The notes: generated by a model from the sequence alone, not told the origin. DNA of 16,066 nt from CAZLQG01 sp964561655 (GCA_964561655.1 CAZLQG010000023.1:1-16066), one strand, 5' to 3'; shown: positions 1 to 8,276, counted from the first letter of the stretch. Numbers and translations: made by a program.

Positions 1-883
1 ACTGAATCAAACGGGACTGGGTGTTGGTATCCTTTAAATTGAATACCCGGCGCAGGGTCGTACCTTCCGGAAGATGTTTGTTAATAGCAAACAAGCCCGC
101 CACCAGAAGCACGGCCACTACAAGCAGGATGCTTCCGTAATTCTTTACTCTGTTATTGCCCGTCAAGATTACAAACAATACTGCGGCAATAAAACCGCCG
201 ATGACCAAGCCTACCACGGCCCCACGCGTGCCACTCTGAACAATGCCGACCAGCTGCAACAGAGCCAAAATCCAATAAACAACTTTGGCTTTTTTATTTT
301 CTGCCTGCAAAGCAAAAAAGATGCTCAGGAACATCGGCAAAATTAGGAAGCTGGCAAAAAAGATTGGGTTTCCTAAAGTAGAAGAGGCCCTATCCGGCAA
401 AGAAGGGTCAGGCGTCAAAGTCGGTCCGCCCAACACGCCCGAAATGCCGTTTAAAGTAACCACTGCGGCCACTGCCAAAAGCGCCTGCAAAAACCTTTTA
501 AGCCAATTCCCCCCGATCTGTCCCAAAAGCAAAACGTAAAAGTACAGCAAAACCAAATGGGTCAAATAAAAACTGCCCCCCATTCTTTCAAAGTTGCCCC
601 AAATGCTCTTGTTTACATTGACCCCAAAGACAGCCGAAACCCAAGCTAGAGCCAAAAATATTAGCACGCTCACAGTCAACGGACTTTTGAAATTCGGACG
701 GTAATCCTTGTTGGAAAGAATTAAATATAAATAAAAAGGCAAGGCCAGTTCTACCAGAATTCTAAAATAAAAAGCTTTGCTGGTAATGAAAGGAAACAAA
801 AATTCCTTACTCACCCAAAAAGTGGCCAGCAAAGACATAATAGTCAAAAAAGAAAAAATCGCGATAATGTATTTTTGCTTCAT
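1..883 (-). CDS. O-antigen ligase/polymerase-like membrane protein, N-terminal 294 codons (cut by window edge)
   Basis: The reading frame opens at an ATG (881-883) and stays open to the window edge. It was translated by hand because it has no stop in the window. It encodes a very hydrophobic protein with many membrane segments and the loop motif QSGTRGA, where the full paralogue upstream on the minus strand has LSGTRGA; this motif is typical of the Wzy/WaaL (PF04932) family. The two proteins are close paralogues: around residues 145-185 only three of about 41 residues differ, and the DNA at 1-22 is identical to 2673-2694. By family knowledge it should ligate or polymerise lipid-linked glycans at the membrane. 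No Shine-Dalgarno is visible; the AT-rich array of the four-helix-bundle element directly abuts the start. Whether it also has the C-terminal TPR domain lies outside the window. Confidence 0.85.
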   Translation of the reverse strand, partial: MKQKYIIAIFSFLTIMSLLATFWVSKEFLFPFITSKAFYFRILVELALPFYLYLILSNKDYRPNFKSPLTVSVLIFLALAWVSAVFGVNVNKSIWGNFERMGGSFYLTHLVLLYFYVLLLGQIGGNWLKRFLQALLAVAAVVTLNGISGVLGGPTLTPDPSLPDRASSTLGNPIFFASFLILPMFLSIFFALQAENKKAKVVYWILALLQLVGIVQSGTRGAVVGLVIGGFIAAVLFVILTGNNRVKNYGSILLVVAVLLVAGLFAINKHLPEGTTLRRVFNLKDTNTQSRLIQ

Positions 884-888
884 AATAG

Positions 889-926
889 AATTGACAAAAT
901 TTAAAAAATTGACAAAACTGACAAAA
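889..926. repeat. Left AT-rich array of four exact-length nonamers
   Basis: Four contiguous 9-mers read on the plus strand: TTGACAAAA (891-899), TTTAAAAAA (900-908), TTGACAAAA (909-917) and CTGACAAAA (918-926). They end flush against the TAA stop of the four-helix-bundle gene. They are inverted relative to the array at 1299-1338. Confidence 0.85.
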
Positions 927-1295
927 TTATTCTTTTTGGTTATTAACTACGGAGTTCTTAGATGCAGTCATAATGGCTGTAAGTTCGCTGGATTCTTGAA
1001 GTAAATCGTTTACTAGCTGGCTTTTAACTAATCCCGATTCTATAAGCAATTCCAGCCATAATTGAGTCTCATCACATTCCTCGATTTCTGTGCTCATTTT
1101 GGAAATAAAGTCTTTCCTAGATTTGCATCTGCAGGCTGCCCGGTAGCCGGAAGCCACGGCCGTACCGCTTCCCAGAAGCTGGCGGTTAGCGATAATTTTT
1201 GCGGCGACAGAAACGTTCTCATTTAAGTATTTAACAAATTTTATTATTCTTATGGCAAATTTTTTGGTCCTTAATTTCAGCTCCTCCTCATTCAT
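927..1295 (-). CDS. Four-helix-bundle protein, S23 / 23S rRNA intervening-sequence family
   Basis: A 122-residue protein from ATG 1293-1295. An in-frame TTG at 1305-1307 lies inside the repeat array and would add four residues, so the ATG is preferred. The sequence is almost all helical, with family hallmarks: an early amphipathic helix ending FVKYLNE, a central LGSGTAVASGY segment, SRKDF, and a third helix with TQLWLELL. This matches the family of small four-helix-bundle proteins encoded within 23S rRNA intervening sequences, which is also distantly related to the Avd accessory proteins of diversity-generating retroelements. No reverse transcriptase is in the window. Molecular function is unknown; a nucleic-acid-binding role is plausible from the family. 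No SD is seen, but a sigma70-like promoter in the array ends about 12 nt before the ATG. It resembles the second family member at 11224-11568 only in the core motif. Confidence 0.85.
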   Translation of the reverse strand: MNEEELKLRTKKFAIRIIKFVKYLNENVSVAAKIIANRQLLGSGTAVASGYRAACRCKSRKDFISKMSTEIEECDETQLWLELLIESGLVKSQLVNDLLQESSELTAIMTASKNSVVNNQKE

Positions 1296-1298
1296 AAA

Positions 1299-1338
1299 TT
1301 TTGTCAATTTTATTTAATTTTGTTCAATTTTGTCAATT
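1299..1338. repeat. Right AT-rich array of 9-10 nt units, inverted relative to 889-926
   Basis: On the plus strand the units are TTTTGTCAA (1299-1307), TTTTATTTAA (1308-1317), TTTTGTTCAA (1318-1327) and TTTTGTCAA (1328-1336), followed by TT. Their complement is the TTGACAAAA unit of the left array. The array overlaps the stop codon of the upstream Wzy-like gene. Confidence 0.85.
1307..1336 (-). promoter_or_regulatory. Candidate sigma70 promoter formed by the repeat array
   Basis: On the minus strand the array contains TTGACA (1331-1336), an 18-nt spacer and TAAAAT (1307-1312). A start of transcription would fall around 1300, only about five nt before the ATG of the four-helix-bundle gene. 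The match may be a by-product of the AT-rich repeat, so confidence is moderate. Confidence 0.4.
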
Positions 1339-3558
1339 TCCAAGGCTTTGTAAAAATGCTTCCACGTCCGTTTTTGACGCAGGATCCAATTCCAGAACTT
1401 TTAAGGCCGCACCGCGCGCTTCCACAAAACGGCCGGATTTGTTGTAAGCGTCCGCAAGGCGCGCAAAATAGTCGGCATTGTTTTCATTGCCCCGGCTTTG
1501 CGTGAACAAAAACTCAAGCGCTTTTTCGGGCTGGCCGCTTTCATAATAATAAGTCAGCAGCCAGTCCCCTTTTTTTATCTGATCAACACGATAGCCGTTT
1601 GACAAAGACTCAAGCGCCAACTCTTCCGCCTCGGTTTTCCGGTCAAAAAAGAAATAAATGCTGCCCAACTGCCAGCGAGCATCATCAAGATTAGGATAAT
1701 CCTTGAGAATTTCCTCAAGCCAGCCCTGCGCCAATTCCGGCTTCCTGCCCTCCACGGCTACCTGGGCCAAAAAGAGTTTGGCATCATGTTTTTTCGGCGC
1801 AAGCTCCAGAGCTTTAAGGCCAAAATCATACGCTTCCTGGCTAAAGCCCAAACCTTGTATATGGGATTTGGCAAAATACACGTTGGCCAATTTCAGCCAT
1901 ATGGTCGGGTCCAGAGGATGCGTCTCTGTCGCCTTTTGGGAGACAGCCAAAGCTTCATCTATCGTGGCTTTAGATTTTTCTAATTGTTCGGGTGATTGGT
2001 TTTTATTGGACCATTCGGCCGCAAAATTAGAATATTCATAGGCAAAATCTTTCCAGTAAACGTTAAACGGCAAGGCGTTGACTTTATCATACATGGATTT
2101 AGCCACGTCAAAATCCTGGGTTTGAAAAACTTTGGCAATGTTCAAGGCTTTAGCTACTTTGTAGCCAATCATATTAGTAGCGTAAAAGACATAAAGCATT
2201 ATTGGCAAGCCTGCCCATAAAACCGCGGCGGCAAACCTTCCGCTTTTGCGTGAAGGCAGGTTTTTTTTATCCTTTTCCCCTGTTTTGGCTTCAGTCCATA
2301 AATATCCAACGAAACCCAAAAACAAATAAAATGCCAAGCTAGCCGCTACCGTATCAAACACAAACAAATTTTGGAACTGGTATGCAATAAATCCCGCGGC
2401 CAAAAGGCAAGCTTCAAAAAGGCTTAATAAATCATTGCGAAAGGCCTTATACAGCAGCCGAAAAGCCGCAAGCACCAAGACAAGATAAACCGCAAGTCCG
2501 GCAAAGCCCGTTGTCAGTAAAATTTCCAACTGATAATTGTGAGGCTTATCAAACCAACCGCGGTCATACTGCCAAATTTCAGGATCATAGTGTTCGTTGG
2601 AAACTACAAAATAATTGTTCGGGCCCGTGCCTAAAAACGCATGTTCCTTTACGCCCTTAAGCGCTACCCCCCACTGAATCAAACGGGACTGGGTATTGCT
2701 GTCGCTTAAAGTAAACAATCTTTTGATAGTGGAATTCTGCGGCAACTTGGGCGCAAAATAATACAATAACCCAGCCATAATAATCATTATCCCCAAAGCG
2801 CATAAGCCAAATTTACGGATTTTTTTCTCCTTTTGCAAAAATAAATAAAAAATTCCGGCAAAAAAAGCGCCGCCTAAAAGGCCGGCCATGGCGCCGCGGG
2901 TACCGCTTAAAAATATGGCTAAAAGCTGCAAAGCCGTTAAGGACCAATAAAAAAATTTAGCAAACTTAGTTTCAGACCTTAAAGCAAAAAACGCGGACAA
3001 AAACATGGGCAATATCAGAAAACTCGCGAAAAAAATCGGGTTGCCCAAAGTGGAAGAAGCGCGGGCTGGCAAAGAAAGATCAGGAGTCAAAGTAGGGCCT
3101 CCCAAAAAACCGATAACGCCGTTTAGGGCACAGACGGCCGAAATCCAAGTAAAAACTTTAAGCAACTTTTCAAGCAAACTTCCGTCCAACTTTCCAAGCA
3201 TTAATATGTAAAAATACATCAAACCCAAATGAATCAGCATATATACTCCGTCCATTCTTTCAAACATGCCCCAAAAACTTCTTGCAAAGTCAAGCCCTGC
3301 TATGGCCGAAAGCAGGTTAACCAGTAAAAAAGCCAAAACCAAAAAATTTAAAGGATTTTTAAGGCTGGGGCGCAGGGTTTTATTTGCAAAAAACAAATAA
3401 AGATAAAACGGCAGGGCAAATTCAACAACTGAACGGAAGAAAAAGGCTTTGCTGGTCGTAAACGGGAATAATAGCTCGCGGAAAAAAATTAGCGGGGTTA
3501 GTAATGCTAAAAAAACAAGACCAATAAAGATAATTTTTGCAAAACGATGCAAAGACAT
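1333..3558 (-). CDS. O-antigen ligase/polymerase-like membrane protein with C-terminal TPR repeats
   Basis: 741 residues. Residues 1-470 are a polytopic membrane region with roughly a dozen hydrophobic segments. Family motifs are LSGTRGA (217-223), HAFLGTGPNNY (306-316) and DKPHNYQLEILLTTG (337-351); the PHNxxLxxLxxxG pattern with His340 is characteristic of Wzy/WaaL-type (PF04932) glycan ligases and polymerases. Residues about 530-741 form several tetratricopeptide-like helical pairs (for example PTIWLKLANVYFAKS and ADYFARLADAYNKSGRF). The likely role is transfer or polymerisation of lipid-linked sugars at the cell envelope; glycosylation of the neighbouring surface protein is a possible context but unproven. 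The gene starts at ATG 3556-3558, has no SD, and has an extended -10 six nt upstream. It is the paralogue of the truncated gene at 1-883, and its stop codon lies in the adjacent repeat array. Confidence 0.88.
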   Translation of the reverse strand: MSLHRFAKIIFIGLVFLALLTPLIFFRELLFPFTTSKAFFFRSVVEFALPFYLYLFFANKTLRPSLKNPLNFLVLAFLLVNLLSAIAGLDFARSFWGMFERMDGVYMLIHLGLMYFYILMLGKLDGSLLEKLLKVFTWISAVCALNGVIGFLGGPTLTPDLSLPARASSTLGNPIFFASFLILPMFLSAFFALRSETKFAKFFYWSLTALQLLAIFLSGTRGAMAGLLGGAFFAGIFYLFLQKEKKIRKFGLCALGIMIIMAGLLYYFAPKLPQNSTIKRLFTLSDSNTQSRLIQWGVALKGVKEHAFLGTGPNNYFVVSNEHYDPEIWQYDRGWFDKPHNYQLEILLTTGFAGLAVYLVLVLAAFRLLYKAFRNDLLSLFEACLLAAGFIAYQFQNLFVFDTVAASLAFYLFLGFVGYLWTEAKTGEKDKKNLPSRKSGRFAAAVLWAGLPIMLYVFYATNMIGYKVAKALNIAKVFQTQDFDVAKSMYDKVNALPFNVYWKDFAYEYSNFAAEWSNKNQSPEQLEKSKATIDEALAVSQKATETHPLDPTIWLKLANVYFAKSHIQGLGFSQEAYDFGLKALELAPKKHDAKLFLAQVAVEGRKPELAQGWLEEILKDYPNLDDARWQLGSIYFFFDRKTEAEELALESLSNGYRVDQIKKGDWLLTYYYESGQPEKALEFLFTQSRGNENNADYFARLADAYNKSGRFVEARGAALKVLELDPASKTDVEAFLQSLGN

Positions 3559-3564
3559 AAAAAC

Positions 3565-3573
3565 ATTATAGCA
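3565..3573 (-). promoter_or_regulatory. Extended -10 promoter, probably giving a leaderless mRNA
   Basis: The minus strand reads TGCTATAAT followed by exactly six nt and then the ATG at 3558. With normal -10 to start spacing, transcription would begin at or next to the A of the start codon. No -35 match is visible and no Shine-Dalgarno precedes the ATG, which agrees with leaderless translation. Confidence 0.55.
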
Positions 3574-3707
3574 TAAAATAAACGTTATCCGGCGGTGCTG
3601 TGCTTATCGCCTTTCGGTTAGCATCTTGCGAGCTTCATCCTTTATACGCTTAACGTATAACGCATACCGATACGCGCCGCGCTGCCGTTAAACGTATACC
3701 TTTATCC

Positions 3708-3750
3708 AAACCAAACCCCCACACCAAAAGTATGGTGTGGGGGCTGGTTT
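3708..3750 (-). terminator. Stable hairpin downstream of the surface-protein gene, possible terminator
   Basis: A 10-bp GC-rich stem (CCCCCACACC / GGTGTGGGGG) around an 8-nt loop is extended by a second AAACC/GGTTT stem. It lies about 45-90 nt past the stop codon of the surface-protein gene. On the minus strand the tail is GTTTGGTTTGG rather than a true U-tract, so termination is uncertain. A weaker stem (TAAAACCG / CGGTTTTA, 3760-3798) overlaps the stop itself. The rest of the 237-nt gap has only imperfect TTAACGTATA-like repeats near 3650-3700 and the promoter at 3565. Confidence 0.35.
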
Positions 3751-3795
3751 ACAAAGCAGTAAAACCGTTTCGCCTCAGTCCTGAAAAAGCCGGTT

Positions 3796-6700
3796 TTATT
3801 GCTTAGAAATGGTACCCAAAACTGGTTTACCGTCAACTTCCAAACTGGTAACGGTGCCAGTGATGTCGCCATCCTGCTCGGCGTCATAGCCTAAAGCGGC
3901 TTCAGTCACGCTATAGAGCAAGTTGCCCAAAGCGGATACTGACAGTCTCCAACTGTCACCGGAAGCCAGGTTGGATACGGTAGGAACAGTGATGTCAAGA
4001 TAGCGGTAAGCGCCACCGTCAAGCGTGAAGCTGTTGGTCAGGGTACCGAAAGCAACGGTGTGAGCGGCTGTAGTCGCTGTCACATCCGTGCCTGAGGAGC
4101 TGCCCTGTGCCGTAACCAGCATGGCATAACGTTCCGTGTCGCTGGAGTTGGTACCGCTGTCAGCGAAGGAGGCATCCGTAATGGTCACCTGGGCGCTGCC
4201 GTTGTTTTGGATTTTGAAACGTCCAATTACGGTATTAGCCGCCATGGAAGACTCAACTGAACTGCCTTCGGTCGGGGTTACGCCGGTTATGACAACGCTG
4301 AACGGCACGATATAGCTAATGCCTGTGGTAGAGCGCAATACGCCGCCCGCGTAAGTCGGCGCAGTGGCCGTGGTTACGCCCTTGGCGGTAATGTCAGTAC
4401 CAGAGGTCATATTAACACCCATATAGAAGTCGTTGCCAAGTTTGGCTATACCTTCGCCGCCAATGTCGGCCTTGACGTAGATTTCAACCGGAGCGCCCGG
4501 CTGAATCGCGGCCGGCAAGAGGTTGTCGCTGTGCGTCCAGGTAAAGGTACACACCTGGCTCGCGCAACTCATGCCGCTGGCAGTGGCAAACGGAGTTGTA
4601 TCCATTACCGTGCCAACTTTGCGATACAATTCAAGATTTGTGATATTGTTCCCAGTCAAGGCAGTACCGGTAGCGCGTACGGTCAAAGAGGTAATCTTTT
4701 GAGCTTCGTACTGGGCATTCAACCTAAAGGCTAAGTAGGTACCGTCCTGGGTGCCTAGATTGACAATCTGGGCCACAGAAGGCGTAGCGCCAGTGCCTGT
4801 CAATAAGGAACCGGTAAGAGTACCGCCTGAACCGACAGTCATGTCCTGACCATCGTAAAGCACGGTCGGGGCGGTAATGCTGGTGCCGGTTGTTGCGCCA
4901 GAAGCGGTAATGCTGGTGGCATTACTAGGGGGGCTAGCGCCGCCAACATTAAACGTATGCGTCTGCGGTACAGAGCCGGAAATCAGGTCGCCCTTTAAGA
5001 CCAAAGTAACCTTAGCCTCGCGGGTAACCAGAATCGGCTGGGAGAAGTTGAATGTCACGGTGCCAACATCGTTAGCGGTTGGCAAGGACAAAGACGCAGT
5101 ACCAGAAGAGGTCTGAAGCAGGGTTAAACTGCCGTCAGTACTCTTCGTGTACATCTGGAAGTTGGCAACGCTGGAGATGGTTGCGGTTGCACCCGTGGTG
5201 TCGGTAATAACTATGGTGGAAACTCTCACATCTTCACCGGAAGCCGAAGCATCCAGTTCAATATGCGCCAGTTCCACGCCCATAGTAACCGGAATCAGCG
5301 TGGTAGCAACCGGAGTTGTCAAGGTTCTTACCGTGAGAGCCGCGGCGGTAATACTCCTGGTAAAACCGTCAAGCGGAGTAACCGTCGGGTCGGTAATGTC
5401 ATTGGTGATAAGACGCTTGACCGAAGTTATGTCAAAGTCATTCACCATTAAGGAAGCCGAAGTCACGGCAGTCGTGTGAACTGAAGCGATTACTTCAATC
5501 ACGCTTTTTACGCCGGCTTTGACTATCGGGTAGCTGGAAAGCGTCCTGGAAGCCGCGGTGCCGCCCGGAGTGAAGTTCGTGACATTATGGGCCGCGGAAT
5601 AAACCGTAGCGCCGTCAACCTTTATGTAAACCGTACCAGTAACGGACTGGGTAACCGCGCCGGTCGCTATACCGAATGACATAGTGCGGATTTCCATATC
5701 TTCGCCCTGGGGCGTAACGTCGTATCTGACCAAAACCTGGTCAGTCGCGCCGGGCACCATGGCAGAAGACAGGGAATCGGTGGAACGGTTAAAGACTAAA
5801 GTGCCGCTACCAATAGTTACGCGGTTATAAGCCGCGGCGTGATCACCAACTGGGAAAGAAGTGCCGGTGTCAACACTTGCGGCCGGTGTCGGCAGCATGC
5901 CGGATATGGTGCTAGCGCCGGTCACATACAGGTCGTAATCGTTATAGATTACAAACTGAATGGTTCTGGCTGCGCCATTGATGATTTTCGCGTAGACTTC
6001 AAAGTCTTTAGTCTGCCCCTTGTCTATGAGATACGGAGTGGCCAAATTAAAGACCACTTCCTTGCCTACCTGCTGGGCAGTGGCAAGAATAGTGCNNNNN
6101 NNNNNNNNNNNNNNNNNNNNNNNNNNNNNNNNNNNNNNNNNNNNNNNNNNNNNNNNNNNNNNNNNNNNNNNNNNNNNNNNNNNNNNNNNNNNNNNGCCAA
6201 ATTAAAGACCACTTCCTTGCCTACCTGCTGGGCAGTGGCAAGAATAGTGCCGGTCTGGTCGCGAAGTTCCACGTCCTGAAGGTCGGAGTCAGCGGCCGTA
6301 CCGTTGTTCCACAAAGTCAGGCTGTGGAGTTTAATCTGTTCATTGCTGGTAGTTTCCACCACGCGGAACTTAGTAATTCTTTGAGAGCTGGCAGGATCAA
6401 CATTGTAGGTAATACCGGAGGCATTGACCGCCTGAACGTCCACGGTTACGGCAGCTAAGCTGGAAGAGCCATCAACTGTGGTAAAGGTATTGCCTTGTAC
6501 CGGGAAGCTGCCGGAAACGCTTGACGCGTTAGAAGTAATGTCCGCAGCAGCATTGAGGTTAAAACCAACGGTGCCGCTGTCAGCATCAACACCCAAGTTG
6601 ATTCTAAATTCAGCAACTACGGTTGAACCTGCAGGAACCACTATCGGCTTGGTACTGAAAGTAAGAACCGCAACACCGTCAGCCCCTAAGGTGCTGATAA

Positions 6701-7622
6701 CGTTGCCGTGGCGCACGCCGTTTACGTAAACGCCTGCGCCGGTAATGTTGGTGTTAGCAGTATAGCCGGTCTTGGTGAATTTAAGGCCGGTTACGGAAAC
6801 CGCTGCGCTGCCGGCGGTCAAATTAACGCGCAAAACCACGTTATTCGCCGTGCCGTCAGCCAAGGTTGCCGCAGCCGGAGTATTGGAAGCTAAACTAACT
6901 GACAAACCGCCGCCTACTGGAGGAGGAGTCGGACCGCCTGTAAAGCTCGGGGAGAGCTGTCCGGGCTGTCTGGAAGCCATAACGCCAGTTTGGGTTAAGG
7001 CTGCGTCAGCAGTGTTAGCCGGGACAACATCGGCAAAGGAATAGCCCCAGGAATTAAAGGTAGCTAAATCCGGAATGCCAAGGTTGCCGCTGTCGCCGCG
7101 AAGCTGGACAGTGCCGCCGTTGTTGATGAGTACGCCCGGCGGGCTAGCCGAGGTGGTGTCGTTAATCCAAGGACCAACGGTCATCCAGGAAACGTCAGCA
7201 GTTTCGCTTCTCGAGAACGAAAAACCGCGTCCGGTAAACACCGAAGCGGAAGTGAAAGCTGACCTCTGGCCATTTGTGATCAAATAGCAGGTGCCAGCAA
7301 CCGCGTAGGAGTCATCTTTGTCGGAGCAGATGACTTTACCGTCTTGCGGAGGAATAAAGCTTCCAACCGACAAGGCTAAGTCATCCGCATTAGCTTCGAC
7401 TACGGAAGCAAACGAGTTGAATCCGTAAGACAGGAAAGCTCCAGCGGAAGTATAAGGGCGGCGCACACCGTCGGTAGTGATCATATAGACTGTACCGTCG
7501 GAGGCTACCACATTGGTGCCGGCAGCGTGAGCCGCGGCCAGGGCGCCAAGTGGAGCCATGCCCATAAGGGCAGTAGAAGCAGCCAACCCTACAGCAAAGA
7601 CTTTCTTTGCAAGATTATTCAT
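3796..7622 (-). CDS. Large secreted S-layer-like surface protein, one gene split by an assembly gap
   Basis: Two apparent frames (7622 to the gap, and 6057-3796) are one gene. Removing one copy of a 55-bp duplicate plus 100 N leaves 3672 nt, an uninterrupted frame of 1223 residues. Residues 1 to about 33 form a Sec signal peptide (KK, hydrophobic core, AHA before the likely cleavage site). Three related segments of about 30 residues follow (about 43-75, 111-140, 170-200), sharing a ...R..FTSA..F...GFSF... pattern. A Cys99/Cys112 pair may form a disulphide. After a Gly/Pro-rich linker (229-240) the rest is low-complexity, Thr/Ala/Ser/Val-rich, beta-type sequence like stacked Ig-like domains. 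This is typical of cell-surface or S-layer proteins; no precise family is claimed. AAGGAG lies 12 nt before ATG 7620-7622. A consensus promoter about 620 nt upstream suggests high expression. Confidence 0.8.
6041..6250. repeat. Exact 55-bp duplicate flanking the scaffold gap (assembly artefact)
   Basis: Bases 6041-6095 and 6196-6250 are identical over all 55 positions, and sequence continues uniquely on both outer sides. This is what is expected when two contigs that overlap by one assembler word length are scaffolded with Ns instead of being merged. The length lost on merging (155 nt) restores the frame exactly. Confidence 0.92.
6096..6195. other. Scaffold gap of 100 N
   Basis: Exactly 100 unknown bases, a conventional placeholder length. 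Given the identical 55-bp flanks, it probably contains no real sequence. Confidence 0.97.
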
Positions 7623-8241
7623 TTCTTAAGAATACTCCTTTTGGCAAGTTTGATTATTCAATTGATATAATCAAAATTTTTGTTGCCAAAATTTAATTAA
7701 TTGTTTTCCCGGGCGTTTATGCTCGGGACACCGTCCATAAAACAGGTTATCTTCATAAACGCTCTAGAGATCGCTTAAAAGGACTTGTTTTAGGACAATG
7801 ATTATTGAAAACTTAAATTTAAGGCTTTGTGCCAAAAGATCGACCACGATGCTCTTAAATATAAAAAGGCAAATCCAGTCGGCAAACCTTAAAAATAAGC
7901 TCAATAATTAAAGTGAACGGACAACCAATATAGTTGCCGCCAGAAACTATTACGAAAAATGGCTACAAAAATAACAATACCAATGACTGATATCTGCTAT
8001 TTTTTGCCTGTTTTCTTTTGTTTCTGGCCCTATTTTGATTGTCGCAAGATTAGACGGGCTCTTTATGCAGATGTTACACCAATATAAATAAGCGTAAATC
8101 CATATAAAAAGCCAGGAGCTGGTTATAAATTTAAGCCTTATTTAAGGACTTTTTTAGAAGTTATAACTAATTCCTGACCAATTATAAATGTTGATGGGCT
8201 TTGCTCCATATTGGGGAAAACTCAAAATTGATTACCTCTTA
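7623..8241 (-). other. Long gene-free stretch: probable 5' leader of the surface-protein mRNA
   Basis: About 620 nt with no convincing gene on either strand. If transcription starts from the promoter at 8248-8276 (start near 8241), all of it is untranslated leader. Visible items: a 23-codon minus-strand ORF at 8138-8209 without a good SD (the first AUG in the leader); a hairpin at 7707-7728 (TCCCGGGC / GCTCGGGA around GTTTAT, better paired in plus-strand RNA); a dyad TTGAT-TAT-ATCAA at 7662-7674; and the AAGGAG at 7635-7640 serving the surface-protein start. Long leaders are known for several highly expressed S-layer genes, but that role here is inference. Confidence 0.45.
7662..7689 (-). promoter_or_regulatory. 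Weak proximal promoter candidate for the surface-protein gene
   Basis: The minus strand shows TTGGCA (7684-7689), a 16-nt spacer and TATCAA (7662-7667), 5/6 and 4/6 matches to consensus. It would give a leader of about 35 nt including the AAGGAG. The distal promoter at 8248-8276 is a far better match. Confidence 0.25.
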
Positions 8242-8247
8242 AATTGT

Positions 8248-8276
8248 ATTATAAAACAAAAATCAAAGAGTGTCAA
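8248..8276 (-). promoter_or_regulatory. Perfect consensus sigma70 promoter
   Basis: The minus strand reads TTGACA (8271-8276), exactly 17 nt, then TATAAT (8248-8253), matching the consensus at all twelve positions and the optimal spacing. It sits just downstream of tRNA-Pro and faces the surface-protein gene. The predicted start near 8241 gives a leader of about 619 nt, or transcribes an unrecognised small RNA. Confidence 0.7.

Larger units (their letters stand above)
889..1338 (-). mobile_element. Putative IVS-like element: four-helix-bundle gene bounded by inverted short-unit arrays
   Basis: The whole space between the two Wzy-like genes is a 450-bp cassette. Its outermost 13 bp are perfect inverted copies (AATTGACAAAATT at 889-901, complement at 1326-1338). 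Inward of these, each side carries about four units of 9-10 nt. The cassette contains one complete ORF in the direction of the operon. The right terminal repeat overlaps and supplies the TGA stop of the upstream gene (1333-1335). Calling it mobile is inference: no transposase is present, but S23-family genes are known as intervening sequences in 23S rRNA of several bacteria. Confidence 0.5.

Noticed and set aside
927..1295. Diversity-generating retroelement, because Avd is also a four-helix-bundle protein
   Set aside because: No reverse transcriptase or template/variable repeat pair is visible anywhere in the window.
3650..3700. TTAACGTATA-like repeats as an origin or protein-binding array
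   Set aside because: Only two imperfect copies and no replication genes nearby.
3702..3887. 61-aa minus-strand ORF at the end of the surface-protein gene
   Set aside because: It overlaps the gene end in another frame and crosses the hairpin; no protein features.
3796..6057. A separate 753-aa gene starting at the GTG near 6057
   Set aside because: The start lies inside the 55-bp duplicate, has no SD or signal peptide, and the frame joins perfectly with the upstream part when the duplicate is collapsed.
6066..7622. A 518-aa gene ending at 6066
   Set aside because: Its C-terminus reads through Ns into the wrong copy of the duplicate in a shifted frame; the stop is artificial.
7707..7728. Intrinsic terminator in the surface-protein leader
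   Set aside because: The stem is followed by an A-rich tail on the minus strand and by no T-tract on the plus strand.
8041..8209. Remnant of a LysM-like protein (peptide with IIGQELVI) upstream of the surface-protein gene
   Set aside because: Only a few residues resemble LysM, and stops interrupt every frame; too weak to call a pseudogene.
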